A stretch of DNA of 19,851 nucleotides, from contig CAYUUP010000021.1 in the NCBI GenBank assembly GCA_964447925.1, positions 1-19,851 on the forward strand, given 5' to 3'. This DNA is from CAYUUP01 sp964447925 (GTDB lineage Bacteria > Bacillota > Clostridia > Oscillospirales > Oscillospiraceae). The notes under the pieces are model-generated. The model was not told the DNA's origin and did no database searches. It saw nothing but the letters and a program-made list of their open reading frames with translations. The position numbers and the translations under genes were made by a program. This document shows, piece after piece, positions 1-7,578 of this stretch. The stretch's first letter is position 1. Every line of letters begins with the position of its first letter.

Positions 1-418
1 CTGCCGCTACCGAGATGGCTGCCCCGGCAAAGACTGCCAGCAGCGCGAGGAGAAAACAACCGGGATGGTGCATCCCTAGCAGCCAGTAGAGGATATTCCC
101 GGCAAAGAAGAAAAGAGCATCTCCCGCTGCCAGCACAGCGATCCACTTCAGCAGATTGGCATTTTGCTGCGTAAAGGACTTTCCCTTGCCGATGTTCCCC
201 GCCACTCTCCAGCCCAGTATACAGGCGGCGTAGCAGGGCGGAGCGGTCAGCCACAAGAAGATAAGCCAGGGCCAGAACCAGCTACTGTGGTCCGGATTCG
301 CCCCAATAATTTCCAGCCCCAGGATGGGGAGAATAAGGCCGTAGACTACCACCCCGCAGAAAGCCAGGCCAATGAGAATGCACTTTAGCCATCGGGCCAG
401 TGAGATGGATTTTTTCAT
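1..418 (-). CDS. DUF2975 family membrane protein (partial, C-terminus beyond left edge)
   Basis: The first 139 residues are visible and the gene runs off the left edge. The ATG at 416-418 is preceded by a perfect AGGAGG (427-432) with an 8-nt spacer. About four hydrophobic helices can be seen, near residues 11-38, 47-69, 90-113 and 119-139. Between helices 2 and 3 is GKSFTQQNANLLKWIA (78-93), which matches the F(S/T)xxNxxxLKxIA pattern I associate with DUF2975 (B. subtilis YoaS type). Function is unknown. In this family the gene is commonly followed by a small XRE-type HTH regulator, which would lie outside this window. It has its own strong promoter (452-480) with a palindrome just upstream, and is divergent from trkA. 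I am confident that it is a real membrane-protein gene and moderately confident of the family. Confidence 0.8.
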   Translation of the reverse strand, partial: MKKSISLARWLKCILIGLAFCGVVVYGLILPILGLEIIGANPDHSSWFWPWLIFLWLTAPPCYAACILGWRVAGNIGKGKSFTQQNANLLKWIAVLAAGDALFFFAGNILYWLLGMHHPGCFLLALLAVFAGAAISVAA

Positions 419-451
419 ATGAGATTCCTCCTGCCTTTATGTGATGTCTGT

Positions 452-480
452 AGTATACGCCGAATCTAATCGTTTGTCAA
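452..480 (-). promoter_or_regulatory. Sigma-70/A promoter of the DUF2975 gene
   Basis: On the minus strand there is TTGACA (480-475), a 17-bp spacer and TATACT (457-452). This is one mismatch from consensus, with the start codon about 34 nt past the -10 box. A perfect palindrome (487-505) abuts the -35 box on its upstream side, so a dimeric regulator there would touch RNA polymerase. Confidence 0.85.
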
Positions 481-486
481 TATTTA

Positions 487-505
487 TTTATCGAAATTCG
501 ATAAA
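487..505. promoter_or_regulatory. 19-bp perfect palindrome, candidate operator between divergent promoters
   Basis: The sequence TTTATCGAAATTCGATAAA is perfectly symmetric about position 496. It lies 6 bp upstream of the -35 box of the DUF2975 promoter and 28 bp upstream of the trkA -35 box. Its size and symmetry suit an HTH dimer. An XRE regulator linked to the DUF2975 gene is the obvious candidate, but that is inference because no regulator is visible in the window. Confidence 0.55.
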
Positions 506-533
506 ATTTTTAAGAGACGGCAGTAAACGGGGC

Positions 534-562
534 TTGCGTTTAGCTGCCAGGTATATTATAAT
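534..562 (+). promoter_or_regulatory. Sigma-70/A promoter of trkA
   Basis: TTGCGT (534-539), a 17-bp spacer and a perfect TATAAT (557-562). The predicted transcription start is near 569, giving a ~30-nt leader ahead of the TTG start codon at 601. Confidence 0.75.
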
Positions 563-600
563 ATTAACACCATTCCGGATAAAGAGAGGGGTCGTTCTTT

Positions 601-1962
601 TTGGATATTATCATCATCGGCTGCGGAAAGGTTGGAGCTACCCTGGCAGAGACGCTCTGCGGTGAGCGGCACAATGTGGTAGTCATCGACACCAATGCTG
701 ACAAAGTCTCCCAGATTACGGAAGATCTGGATGCCATGGGGCTGGTGGGCAATGGGGCCAGCATTGACATTCTCACCGAGGCGGGCGTTCAGACGGCGGA
801 TATTCTCATTGCCGTCACCGCCTCTGACGAAAGTAACCTGCTGATGTGCCTGATGGCAAAGCGGGTAGGCAAGTGCCACACTATCGCCAGGGTACGGAAC
901 CCCATGTACAGCCGGGAGATCGACTTTATCAAGGCCCAGATGGGGGTCAGCATGGTGATCAACCCGGAGTTGGCCACCGCCAATGAGATATCCCGTCTGC
1001 TGCACTATCCCGCCGCCTATCAAATTGACACCTTCGCCCAGGGCCGGGTGCAGCTTTTCAAGCTGCCCATCCAGGCAGGCCAATTTTTGGACGGCCTAGT
1101 GGTGAAGGATCTACCCGCCGCCTGCGACTGTGATGTGTTGCTGTGCGCTGTGGAGCGGGCGGATGACATCAGTATCCCAGACGGCAGCTTCCAGTTGCGG
1201 CAGGGGGACGTGATCTCCGTTGTGGCATCAGAGGAGAATATGCTGGCCTTCTTTCGGAAACTCCATCTGCCCACCCGGCCGGTGAGCAGTGCCATGATCG
1301 TAGGGGGCGGTGTCATCGGCTACTATCTGGCCCGGCGGCTGCTGGACTCCCATATTCAGGCGCGTATCATCGAGAACGACCGGGCCAGATGCGACTATCT
1401 TGCCGGGATGCTGCCCGGAGCGTCGGTGATACACGGCGATGGCACCGACCGGCGGCTGCTGCAGGAGGAAGGGCTGAGCCAGACGGGGGCCTTTGTCTCC
1501 CTTACCAATATGGACGAGGAGAATATCCTGCTCTCTCTTTATGTCAAGCGGAATACGCGGGCCAAGGTAGTCACTAAGGTGAACCGGCTTGCCTTTGATG
1601 ACATTCTTGAGGGGCTGGAGCTGGGCAGTGTCATTTATCCCAAGTCGCTGGCCTCCAACTATATCCTCCAATATGTCCGCGCACTGCAAAATGCGGCGGG
1701 CAACAGTGTACAGACCCTATACCGGTTGCTGGATGATCGGGTGGAGGCGCTGGAGTTTTCCGTCCATGAGACATCTCCAGTGGTGGACGTCCCCCTGATG
1801 GATTTGGATTTGAATGCCAACCTGCTGATCTGTTGCATCCGTCGGGGGGACCAGATTATCATTCCCCGGGGACATGATTCCATCCAGGTAGGGGATTCGG
1901 TCATCGTGGTGACACTGGATCACGGGCTGCAGGATATCCGGGGGATATTGAAAAAGCACTGA
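601..1962 (+). CDS. trkA: Trk-type potassium uptake regulatory protein TrkA
   Basis: A cytoplasmic NAD-binding subunit that gates a TrkH/KtrB-type K+ channel at the membrane. At 453 aa it matches the usual ~450-460 aa two-repeat TrkA. Each half is an RCK_N Rossmann domain followed by RCK_C. The first glycine motif is GCGKVG (7-12), with acidic D30 at the end of beta-2 as in NAD binders. The second is GGGVIG (235-240), followed by an acidic IIEND. The start is TTG: it is the only start placing MDIIIIGCGKVG correctly, and an AGAGAGGGG Shine-Dalgarno (583-591) sits 9 nt upstream. It is monocistronic here, and no TrkH partner is visible in the window. No convincing terminator follows; the stem at 1974-1998 is only four pairs. 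Identification is secure. Confidence 0.95.
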   Translation: MDIIIIGCGKVGATLAETLCGERHNVVVIDTNADKVSQITEDLDAMGLVGNGASIDILTEAGVQTADILIAVTASDESNLLMCLMAKRVGKCHTIARVRNPMYSREIDFIKAQMGVSMVINPELATANEISRLLHYPAAYQIDTFAQGRVQLFKLPIQAGQFLDGLVVKDLPAACDCDVLLCAVERADDISIPDGSFQLRQGDVISVVASEENMLAFFRKLHLPTRPVSSAMIVGGGVIGYYLARRLLDSHIQARIIENDRARCDYLAGMLPGASVIHGDGTDRRLLQEEGLSQTGAFVSLTNMDEENILLSLYVKRNTRAKVVTKVNRLAFDDILEGLELGSVIYPKSLASNYILQYVRALQNAAGNSVQTLYRLLDDRVEALEFSVHETSPVVDVPLMDLDLNANLLICCIRRGDQIIIPRGHDSIQVGDSVIVVTLDHGLQDIRGILKKH

Positions 1963-2085
1963 GTCAGCTGTATGCGGCCTGTAAGATTTTGCGACCGCTT
2001 GTTATTTTCCGTTGTTTTGATTACAGATTCTCCTAAGTGCTTTTGAAAAGCCAATTGTGCAAAGTGATTTTTTAATACAAATTAC

Positions 2086-2114
2086 TTGACAACAATTCCG
2101 CGCTGTGCTATACT
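2086..2114 (+). promoter_or_regulatory. Sigma-70/A promoter of the alcohol dehydrogenase gene
   Basis: TTGACA (2086-2091), a 17-bp spacer and TATACT (2109-2114), placed 58 nt upstream of the ATG at 2173. The TTG of this -35 box is in frame with the dehydrogenase and could be mistaken for a start codon. Confidence 0.85.
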
Positions 2115-2172
2115 AAAACCACCGAAAGGAAGTGCAGTGATACAACCGTTACAGACTAAGGAGGAACAGACT

Positions 2173-3390
2173 ATGGCACGGTTTACATTACCAAGAGATC
2201 TCTATCATGGCAAGGGCGCTCTGGAAGCGCTGAAGACACTGGACGGCAAGCGGGCAATCGTCTGTGTGGGCGGTGGGTCCATGAAGAAGTTTGGCTTCCT
2301 GGATCAGGCAGTTGCCTATTTGAAGGAAGCAGGCATGGAGGTTGCTCTCATAGAGGGTATTGAGCCTGACCCCTCTGTTGAAACCGTTATGAAAGGCGCA
2401 GAGAAGATGAAGGAGTTTCAGCCAGACTGGATCGTGGCGATGGGCGGCGGCTCTCCCATTGATGCGGCTAAGGCTATGTGGATCAAGTATGAGTATCCTG
2501 AAACCACCTTTGAGGACATGTGCAAGGTGTTTGGCCTGCCCAAGCTCCGCACCAAGGCTCATTTCTGCGCTATCCCCTCTACCTCCGGTACTGCTACCGA
2601 GGTGACTGCCTTCTCCATTATCACTGACTACGCCACGGGCATAAAGTATCCGATTGCAGACTTTGAGATTACCCCGGATGTGGCCATTGTGGATCCGGCC
2701 CTGGCGGAAACTATGCCCCCCAAACTGGTGGCCCACACCGGTATGGACGCCATTACTCACGCCATCGAGGCCTATGTGTCCACCGCAAACTGTGATTTCA
2801 CCGACCCCTTGGCTCTCCATGCCATTGAGATGCTTCAGGACAATCTGGTGGCCTCCTATGCCGGTGACATGACAAAGCGGGCTCCGGTACATAACGCCCA
2901 GTGTATGGCTGGCATGGCTTTCTCCAACGCCTTGCTGGGCATCGTCCATTCTATGGCCCACAAGACGGGCGCAGCCTTTGCAGACTATGGCGCTCACATC
3001 ATCCATGGCGCGGCCAATGCCATGTACCTGCCCAAGGTCATCGCCTACAATGCCAAGGACGAGACTGCCAAGAAGCGCTATGGTGTCATCGCCGACAAGA
3101 TGAAGTTGGGCGGCACCACTGATGATGAGAAGGTGGCCCTGCTGATTCAGTACCTCCGCGGCATGAACGATGCCATGAACATCCCCCACTGTATCCAGCA
3201 CTATGGCGCAGACAGCTATCCCACTGAGCAGGGCTTCGTTCCCGAAGATGTGTTCCTGGCCCGCCTGCCCCAAATTGCAAAGAACGCCATCGCCGATGCT
3301 TGCACTGGCTCCAATCCCCGCCAGCCTGACGAGGCCGAGATGGAGAAACTGCTGAAATGCTGCTATTACGATTGGGATGTGGATTTCTGA
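2173..3390 (+). CDS. Iron-containing alcohol dehydrogenase (AdhE C-terminal / butanol dehydrogenase type)
   Basis: An NAD(P)H-dependent reductase of aldehydes to alcohols in the cytoplasm, probably disposing of fermentative reductant. It has 405 aa, close to the family norm. The dinucleotide motif is GGGSPID (91-97), followed by STSGTATEVTAF (136-147). The Fe2+ ligands appear to be D192, H196 (MDAITHAIEA), H259 (VHSMAH) and H278 (HIIHGAANA). The C-terminal ACTGSNPRQ (376-384) is typical of the alcohol-dehydrogenase half of AdhE and its stand-alone relatives. Start at 2173: TAAGGAGG (2157-2164) sits 8 nt upstream, and the product begins MARFTLPRDLYHGKGA as in the family. It is a single gene with its own promoter and a strong terminator. 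The substrate (ethanal, butanal or other) cannot be read from sequence. Confidence 0.94.
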   Translation: MARFTLPRDLYHGKGALEALKTLDGKRAIVCVGGGSMKKFGFLDQAVAYLKEAGMEVALIEGIEPDPSVETVMKGAEKMKEFQPDWIVAMGGGSPIDAAKAMWIKYEYPETTFEDMCKVFGLPKLRTKAHFCAIPSTSGTATEVTAFSIITDYATGIKYPIADFEITPDVAIVDPALAETMPPKLVAHTGMDAITHAIEAYVSTANCDFTDPLALHAIEMLQDNLVASYAGDMTKRAPVHNAQCMAGMAFSNALLGIVHSMAHKTGAAFADYGAHIIHGAANAMYLPKVIAYNAKDETAKKRYGVIADKMKLGGTTDDEKVALLIQYLRGMNDAMNIPHCIQHYGADSYPTEQGFVPEDVFLARLPQIAKNAIADACTGSNPRQPDEAEMEKLLKCCYYDWDVDF

Positions 3391-3426
3391 TATTCGCTTT
3401 TTGACTAAAATCTCAGAGAATACAAC

Positions 3427-3460
3427 AAGGCGGCCCCCAAATGGGAGGCCGCCCTTCTTT
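3427..3460 (+). terminator. Rho-independent terminator after the alcohol dehydrogenase, possibly bidirectional
   Basis: Stem GGCGGCC (3429-3435) pairs perfectly with GGCCGCC (3447-3453), extended inside by CCC/GGG around an AAAT loop with one bulged A, and followed by CTTCTTT. On the minus strand the same stem is followed by TTGTTGTATT, so it may also stop the convergent MFS operon. The rest of the 3391-3603 gap shows a minor CGGG-AAAA-CCCG hairpin near 3491-3502 and nothing else I can name. Confidence 0.8.
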
Positions 3461-3603
3461 GCTGCTGTTTGGAAGAACGATAGCTGTTGGGTACGGGAAA
3501 ACCCGGCTCCGTTTTCAATTCTCATTCGCCTTGTTATTCTGACCGTTCCACCGGGACTCATTTAATAGAGAGCTTTTGTCATCGGGAGCGCCGGGCAGTA
3601 ACG

Positions 3604-4809
3604 TCACAATGTCTGCACAGCCCGGCCCGGACGGTAAAAGACAATTGTCAGCACTGCGGCCACAAGAAAGATGGCCGCTGCCAGCAGATACATGACGGTG
3701 AAGCTGGACAGCTCGATTACCACACCCCACAGCCAGGTGCCAAGGCCCATGCCCACGTCCAGCATACAATAAATGGTTCCTCCGGCCACGCCCCGCCGCA
3801 GCACGGGCATATCCTTGACGGCCAGATAGTAGAGTACCGGCATACAGATGCCCTGGATATAGCCTGCGGCTATGCCGCCCAGCATATAAGTTACCGGACT
3901 ATGGATCAGGGACATACTGGCGTAGAGGATGCCGCAGATCCCATAGGACAACAGCAGCGTCATCCCCGGCCCCAGACTGTGGAGCTGGCGGGAGGAGGTC
4001 AGGTTGCCGATAGCCATGCTGACCGCCGCCAACACGAAAGCCATTCCCGCATAGGCATAGCCCATCTCCTGGGCAAAGAGCAGAAGATACAGGCTGACAC
4101 TGGAGACGGAGATGGCCATCAGCAAAATCAGCACGGCAGGCTTTATTGCCTTTGGCTCAAGGAAGCGGTAGATCCCCTGGGCAGTCGGGGAGACTTCCTC
4201 TGGCTGAGATCTTGGGGCAGGGGAGGAGGGCGTCCGCTTTTTCTCATAGCGGCACAGTAGAGCAAGAATGCCCCCAGCCCCACCGGCAATGGCGCAAGCG
4301 ATAAACACCGGCTGATAGCTGCCGCCAGCTGTCAGAGAGGTGACAATATAGCCCGCCCCTCCGTAGGCCAGGGCGGAGGCTACCCAGAAGATACCAATGC
4401 CTGTGGTGGCATTCTCTGGGGGCGTCACGTCCACATTTACCGTAGAAGCAGTGAGCTGTCCGGCAGAGAAACACAAGCCGTGCAGCGCTCGGAATACCAC
4501 CAGGGCAAACATAGCCGGGAAGCAGCCAAAGAGAAGGGCGGAGATGGCAAAGCCAAAGCAGCTGAACACCAGTAGTCCCCGGCGGCCGTGGCGGTCTACC
4601 CAGTCGCCGCCCCAAAAGCGCATGAGAATGGCAAAGACAGCGTAAGGGATTCCCAGAAAGCCGGCAAAGCTGGTGGATAGTCCAAGCGAGGTAGTATAGA
4701 GGGAAACTACATTGTTCAGAATATTCTGGCAGATATTTAGCCCCAGGGCACACAGCCAGACCAGAACAAAATATCGGTTCAGCAGCTTGGTTTGATATTG
4801 CCCGTCCAT
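3604..4809 (-). CDS. Major facilitator superfamily transporter
   Basis: A 12-helix secondary transporter of 401 aa in the cytoplasmic membrane. MFS motif A is clear in the loop between helices 2 and 3: GGDWVDRHGRRGL (67-79, with DRHGRR at 72-77). A charged central loop (KKRTPSSPAPRSQPEE) separates the two six-helix halves. I chose the ATG at 4807-4809 (MDGQYQTK) because AAAGGA (4819-4824) is 9 nt upstream; an in-frame GTG at 4839 would overlap the upstream stop and has only weak RBS sequence. It is last in the fhs-cyclase-MFS operon, 26 nt after the hydrolase. The substrate is unknown; context suggests export or import of the hydrolase's substrate or product (inference). Confidence 0.88.
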   Translation of the reverse strand: MDGQYQTKLLNRYFVLVWLCALGLNICQNILNNVVSLYTTSLGLSTSFAGFLGIPYAVFAILMRFWGGDWVDRHGRRGLLVFSCFGFAISALLFGCFPAMFALVVFRALHGLCFSAGQLTASTVNVDVTPPENATTGIGIFWVASALAYGGAGYIVTSLTAGGSYQPVFIACAIAGGAGGILALLCRYEKKRTPSSPAPRSQPEEVSPTAQGIYRFLEPKAIKPAVLILLMAISVSSVSLYLLLFAQEMGYAYAGMAFVLAAVSMAIGNLTSSRQLHSLGPGMTLLLSYGICGILYASMSLIHSPVTYMLGGIAAGYIQGICMPVLYYLAVKDMPVLRRGVAGGTIYCMLDVGMGLGTWLWGVVIELSSFTVMYLLAAAIFLVAAVLTIVFYRPGRAVQTL

Positions 4810-4835
4810 GTGTTCAGATCCTTTCACCATACCGC

Positions 4836-5627
4836 TCACGGTTCATTTTCCGGTCGGTCATCCTTCATAATTGCCACAGGCCGGGTCCACCCGGCGCTGG
4901 CTCCCCGGATGTTCACTGGAAAGCAAGCCACCCGGAAGCCGGTGGGAGGCAGCTTGTCCAGATTCCCCAGTTTTTCCATGTGGCAGTAGGCACGCACCAT
5001 CCCAGCCTTGTGGCCCTCCCAGATAATACTTCTGTCACGGGTACGGGCGAATTCCTCCGCAATGACAGACAGCGGCCTGTCCCAGCTCCAGGCATCGGTG
5101 CCGGTGATTTTCACGCCCTGCTCCGTCAGCCAGCAAGTGGCGTCCCAGCCCACGCCCACGCCATGGGAGAGGTATTCCTCTGTCTCAAACCACGGGGCCG
5201 CCCCGCTCTGGATCAGCACAATGTCATAGGGCTTAAGCCGGTAGCCAATGGCGTCCAGCTTCCGCTGGAGGTCTGCCGGGGTCAGCAGGGCGGCGTTGGG
5301 GTAGTCGCTGAAATCCAGCATTACGCCATCGTGAAAGCACCAGTCCAGAGGTACCTGATCGATGGTCCAGGCGGGGCTGCCGCCGTCCATGGTGGGGTGG
5401 TAGTGATAGGGCGCATCCAGGTGGGTACCAGTGTGGGTTCCCAGAGTAACCGTCTCTACCGCCCAGCCCTTGCCGTCAGGGAGATCCTCCTTTGTTGCGC
5501 CGGGAAAGAAGTCCAGCATTCCCTCCACACTGCTGTCATGATCCTGATATTCGATGGTGGGCCGCTGTACTGGCGGGTCACAGGGAGCCTGGTGGACAAT
5601 GGGGGTGGAGAGGTCGATGAATTTCAT
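4836..5627 (-). CDS. Cyclase-family metal-dependent hydrolase (kynurenine formamidase-like)
   Basis: 263 aa of the cyclase superfamily (PF04199), whose members hydrolyse amides or cyclic amides using Mn2+ or Zn2+. The metal motif HTGTHLDAPYHYH (65-77) supplies H65, H69, D71 and H75, matching HxGTHxDxPxH. It is longer than bacterial kynurenine formamidase (about 205-210 aa), so isatin-hydrolase-like or another amide substrate is as likely. The ATG at 5625-5627 has AGAAGG (5635-5640) 7 nt upstream. It lies 53 nt downstream of fhs in the same transcription unit. If it is a formamidase, it would release formate, which the upstream formate-THF ligase could capture; that is inference from context. 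Family is sure, substrate is not. Confidence 0.88.
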   Translation of the reverse strand: MKFIDLSTPIVHQAPCDPPVQRPTIEYQDHDSSVEGMLDFFPGATKEDLPDGKGWAVETVTLGTHTGTHLDAPYHYHPTMDGGSPAWTIDQVPLDWCFHDGVMLDFSDYPNAALLTPADLQRKLDAIGYRLKPYDIVLIQSGAAPWFETEEYLSHGVGVGWDATCWLTEQGVKITGTDAWSWDRPLSVIAEEFARTRDRSIIWEGHKAGMVRAYCHMEKLGNLDKLPPTGFRVACFPVNIRGASAGWTRPVAIMKDDRPENEP

Positions 5628-5680
5628 AAAATCACCTTCTGCGGACTTTTCTGTAGGGAATGCTGCACGGGGAGAGACTG

Positions 5681-7315
5681 TCAGAACAGGCCAGTGATAA
5701 CGCCTTTCTCGTCTACGTCGATCTGCTGGGCGGCTGGCTTTTTGGGCAGACCGGGCATAGTGAGGATATCCCCGGTAAGCGCTACCACAAACCCTGCTCC
5801 AGCGCAGACCTTCACCTTCCGCACCGTGATGGTGAAGCCCTTCGGCGCACCCAGCAGGGCGGCGTTGTCGGAGAAGGAATACTGGGTTTTCGCCATGCAG
5901 ACGGGGAGTTTTCCATAACCCAGTTCCTCCAGCTTGCGAAGCTCCTTCTCGGCAGCGGGGAGGAAAGTCACGCCATCGGCGCGGTAAATCTTTTGGGCAA
6001 TAGCGGTGATCTTTTCCTGAAGGGAAAGTTCATCAGGATAGGCGAAGCGGAAGTCTGCCTGTTCATGGTCAATAACCCGCAGGACCTCACAAGCCAGTTC
6101 CTCGCCGCCCTCGCCGCCTTTGGCCCAGACCTGGCTGAGGGCTACATTGACGCCGTATTTCTCACAGGCGGATCGGATGCAGGCGATCTCCTCTGGCGTA
6201 TCGCTTTCAAACTGGTTGATGGCAACTACGGCGGGCAGACCGTAGACCTGGGTGATGTTCTCCACATGACGCAGCAGATTGGGCAGGCCCTGTTCCAGGG
6301 AGCCGCCGCCGTGATGCTTCAGCGCCCGGACGGTGGCAACAATGACCACGGCACTGGGGGTCATCTTGGCGGAGCGGCATTTGATATCCAGGAACTTCTC
6401 CGCCCCCAGGTCGGCGCCGAAGCCGGATTCGGTGACTACATAGTCACCCAGCCGGAGAGCGGCGTCGGTGGCGGCTACGGAATTACAGCCATGAGCAATG
6501 TTAGCAAAGGGGCCGCCGTGAATCAGAGCGGGGGTGTGTTCCAATGTCTGCACCAAGTTGGGCCGCACGGCGTCCTTCAGCAGTGCGGCCATGGCACCCT
6601 CTGCCTTTAGGTCATGAGCGGTAACGGGCTCACCATCATAGGTATAACCTACAATGACGCGGGCCAGCCGTGCCTTCAGATCCATCAGATCGTCTGCCAG
6701 GCACAGTACAGCCATGACCTCTGAGGCCACGGTAATCTCGAAGCCCTCCTCACGGGGGACGCCCTGCATCCTGCCGCCCAGTCCGCAGACGATATTCCGC
6801 AGCTGGCGGTCATTCATGTCCACACAGCGCTTCCAGGTGATATTTTTGACATCAATGCCCAACTCGTTGCCCTGTTGGATGTGGTTGTCCAGCATGGCAG
6901 CAAGCAGATTGTTGGCTGCGCCAATGGCGTGGAAATCCCCGGTGAAGTGGAGATTGATGTCCTCCATGGGCACTACCTGGGCATAGCCGCCGCCGGCGGC
7001 ACCGCCCTTGATGCCAAAGACCGGGCCGAGAGACGGCTCCCGCAAGGCCAGCACAGTGGACTTTCCCAGCCGGGAGAGAGCATCCGCCAGTCCCACGCTG
7101 GTGGTTGTTTTGCCCTCGCCTGCCGGGGTGGGGTTGATGGCCGTCACCATAATCAGCTTCCCCTTTCGGGGCAGCTTACGGATGTTTTGCAGATTCAGCT
7201 TGGCCTTGTAACGACCGTAGAGTTCCAGATCGTCCTCTTCAATGGAGAGTTGCTCCGCCACCTGGGAAATAGGCAGCATTTTGGTGTCCTGGGCAATTTC
7301 AATGTCGGTTTTCAT
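5681..7315 (-). CDS. fhs: Formate--tetrahydrofolate ligase
   Basis: Catalyses ATP + formate + THF to 10-formyl-THF, the one-carbon donor for purine synthesis and the entry step of the methyl branch in acetogenic metabolism. 544 aa against ~555 in the family. The ATP loop TPAGEGKTTTSVG is at residues 63-75, and the conserved segments EPSLGPVFGIKGGAAGGGYAQVVPMEDINLHFTGD and FANIAHGCNS are present. Start at 7313-7315: AGGAGG (7324-7329) sits 8 nt upstream; the longer open frame to 7438 merely reads through the riboswitch. It is first gene of the operon with the cyclase-family hydrolase and MFS genes. Expression is evidently under the ZTP riboswitch at 7378-7457, consistent with a need for more formyl-THF when ZMP/ZTP builds up. 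Confidence 0.97.
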   Translation of the reverse strand: MKTDIEIAQDTKMLPISQVAEQLSIEEDDLELYGRYKAKLNLQNIRKLPRKGKLIMVTAINPTPAGEGKTTTSVGLADALSRLGKSTVLALREPSLGPVFGIKGGAAGGGYAQVVPMEDINLHFTGDFHAIGAANNLLAAMLDNHIQQGNELGIDVKNITWKRCVDMNDRQLRNIVCGLGGRMQGVPREEGFEITVASEVMAVLCLADDLMDLKARLARVIVGYTYDGEPVTAHDLKAEGAMAALLKDAVRPNLVQTLEHTPALIHGGPFANIAHGCNSVAATDAALRLGDYVVTESGFGADLGAEKFLDIKCRSAKMTPSAVVIVATVRALKHHGGGSLEQGLPNLLRHVENITQVYGLPAVVAINQFESDTPEEIACIRSACEKYGVNVALSQVWAKGGEGGEELACEVLRVIDHEQADFRFAYPDELSLQEKITAIAQKIYRADGVTFLPAAEKELRKLEELGYGKLPVCMAKTQYSFSDNAALLGAPKGFTITVRKVKVCAGAGFVVALTGDILTMPGLPKKPAAQQIDVDEKGVITGLF

Positions 7316-7358
7316 AGGTGTGTCCTCCTGACTGATAATTTCGCCGGGCAAGGCAAAT

Positions 7359-7392
7359 GCCGACCCCAGGCGGTATGGCCCAGACGGTCGGC
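7359..7392 (-). terminator. Alternative hairpin downstream of the ZTP aptamer (expression platform candidate)
   Basis: On the minus-strand RNA, GCCGACC (7392-7386, part of the conserved 3' aptamer segment) pairs perfectly with GGUCGGC (7365-7359). This 7-bp stem cannot coexist with the aptamer's pseudoknot domain. It is followed only by AUUUGCCUUG, not a clean U-tract, so termination is uncertain and control could be translational. Confidence 0.45.
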
Positions 7393-7457
7393 TCCCATGG
7401 CGGATGCGCCAGGCCATACTCCATGTGGTGTCCTCCACTTCCGTCAGTCATATGGCC
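7378..7457 (-). promoter_or_regulatory. ZTP/ZMP riboswitch (pfl motif) upstream of fhs
   Basis: The parts appear in the expected order on the minus-strand RNA. P1 is GGCCAUA (7457-7451) with UAUGGCC (7418-7412). The conserved UGACUGACGGA (7450-7440) leads into the P2 hairpin GUGG-AGGACA-CCAC, then AUGGAG. A variable linker carries a UGGCG/CGCCA hairpin. Finally comes the 3' core GCCGACCGUCUGGGC (7392-7378), whose CCGUC (7387-7383) can form the pseudoknot with GACGG (7445-7441). The aptamer starts at the predicted transcription start. In this class ZMP/ZTP binding turns on folate and purine genes; fhs is a classic target. Confidence 0.92.
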
Positions 7458-7463
7458 ATTCTT

Positions 7464-7492
7464 AACATAGCATAAAAGGGAAGGAATGTCAA
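7464..7492 (-). promoter_or_regulatory. Promoter of the fhs operon
   Basis: Minus-strand TTGACA (7492-7487), a 17-bp spacer and TATGTT (7469-7464). The predicted start, about 7457, coincides with the first G of riboswitch helix P1. Confidence 0.8.
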
Positions 7493-7521
7493 GTCCACTC
7501 TTGTGTCAAATGCGGGGAAAC

Positions 7522-7559
7522 GTGAATTGACCCTCCGAAAAGCCGGAAGGTCAATTCAT
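7522..7559 (-). terminator. Long hairpin ending the TIR operon
   Basis: TGAATTGACC (7523-7532) is a perfect inverted repeat of GGTCAATTCA (7549-7558), with a further TCCG/CGGA pairing inside after one mismatch. It lies about 20 nt past the stop of the small membrane protein gene. On the minus strand it is followed by CGTTTCCCC, so the U-tract is poor. It could be a terminator or an mRNA 3'-end stabiliser. Confidence 0.55.
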
Positions 7560-7578
7560 GTATGGCAGGTAAGCTGGA

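Noticed and set aside
1974..1998. Terminator after trkA
   Set aside because: Only four pairs with a 15-nt loop and no U-run; too weak to call.
2053..2079. Rex-like redox operator upstream of the alcohol dehydrogenase
   Set aside because: The TTGTG...TACAA halves are spaced too far apart and match the 18-bp Rex consensus poorly.
2086..2172. 29-codon N-terminal extension of the alcohol dehydrogenase from TTG 2086
   Set aside because: That TTG is the -35 box TTGACA of the gene's promoter; the ATG at 2173 has a strong RBS and the family N-terminus.
2188..3561. 457-codon open frame antisense to the alcohol dehydrogenase
   Set aside because: It mirrors a well-supported gene with clear motifs; GC-rich third codon positions open antisense frames. 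It has no RBS and no recognisable domain.
3487..4260. 257-codon plus-strand frame across the MFS gene end
   Set aside because: It is His/Gln-rich with no motif, opposite a clear MFS transporter.
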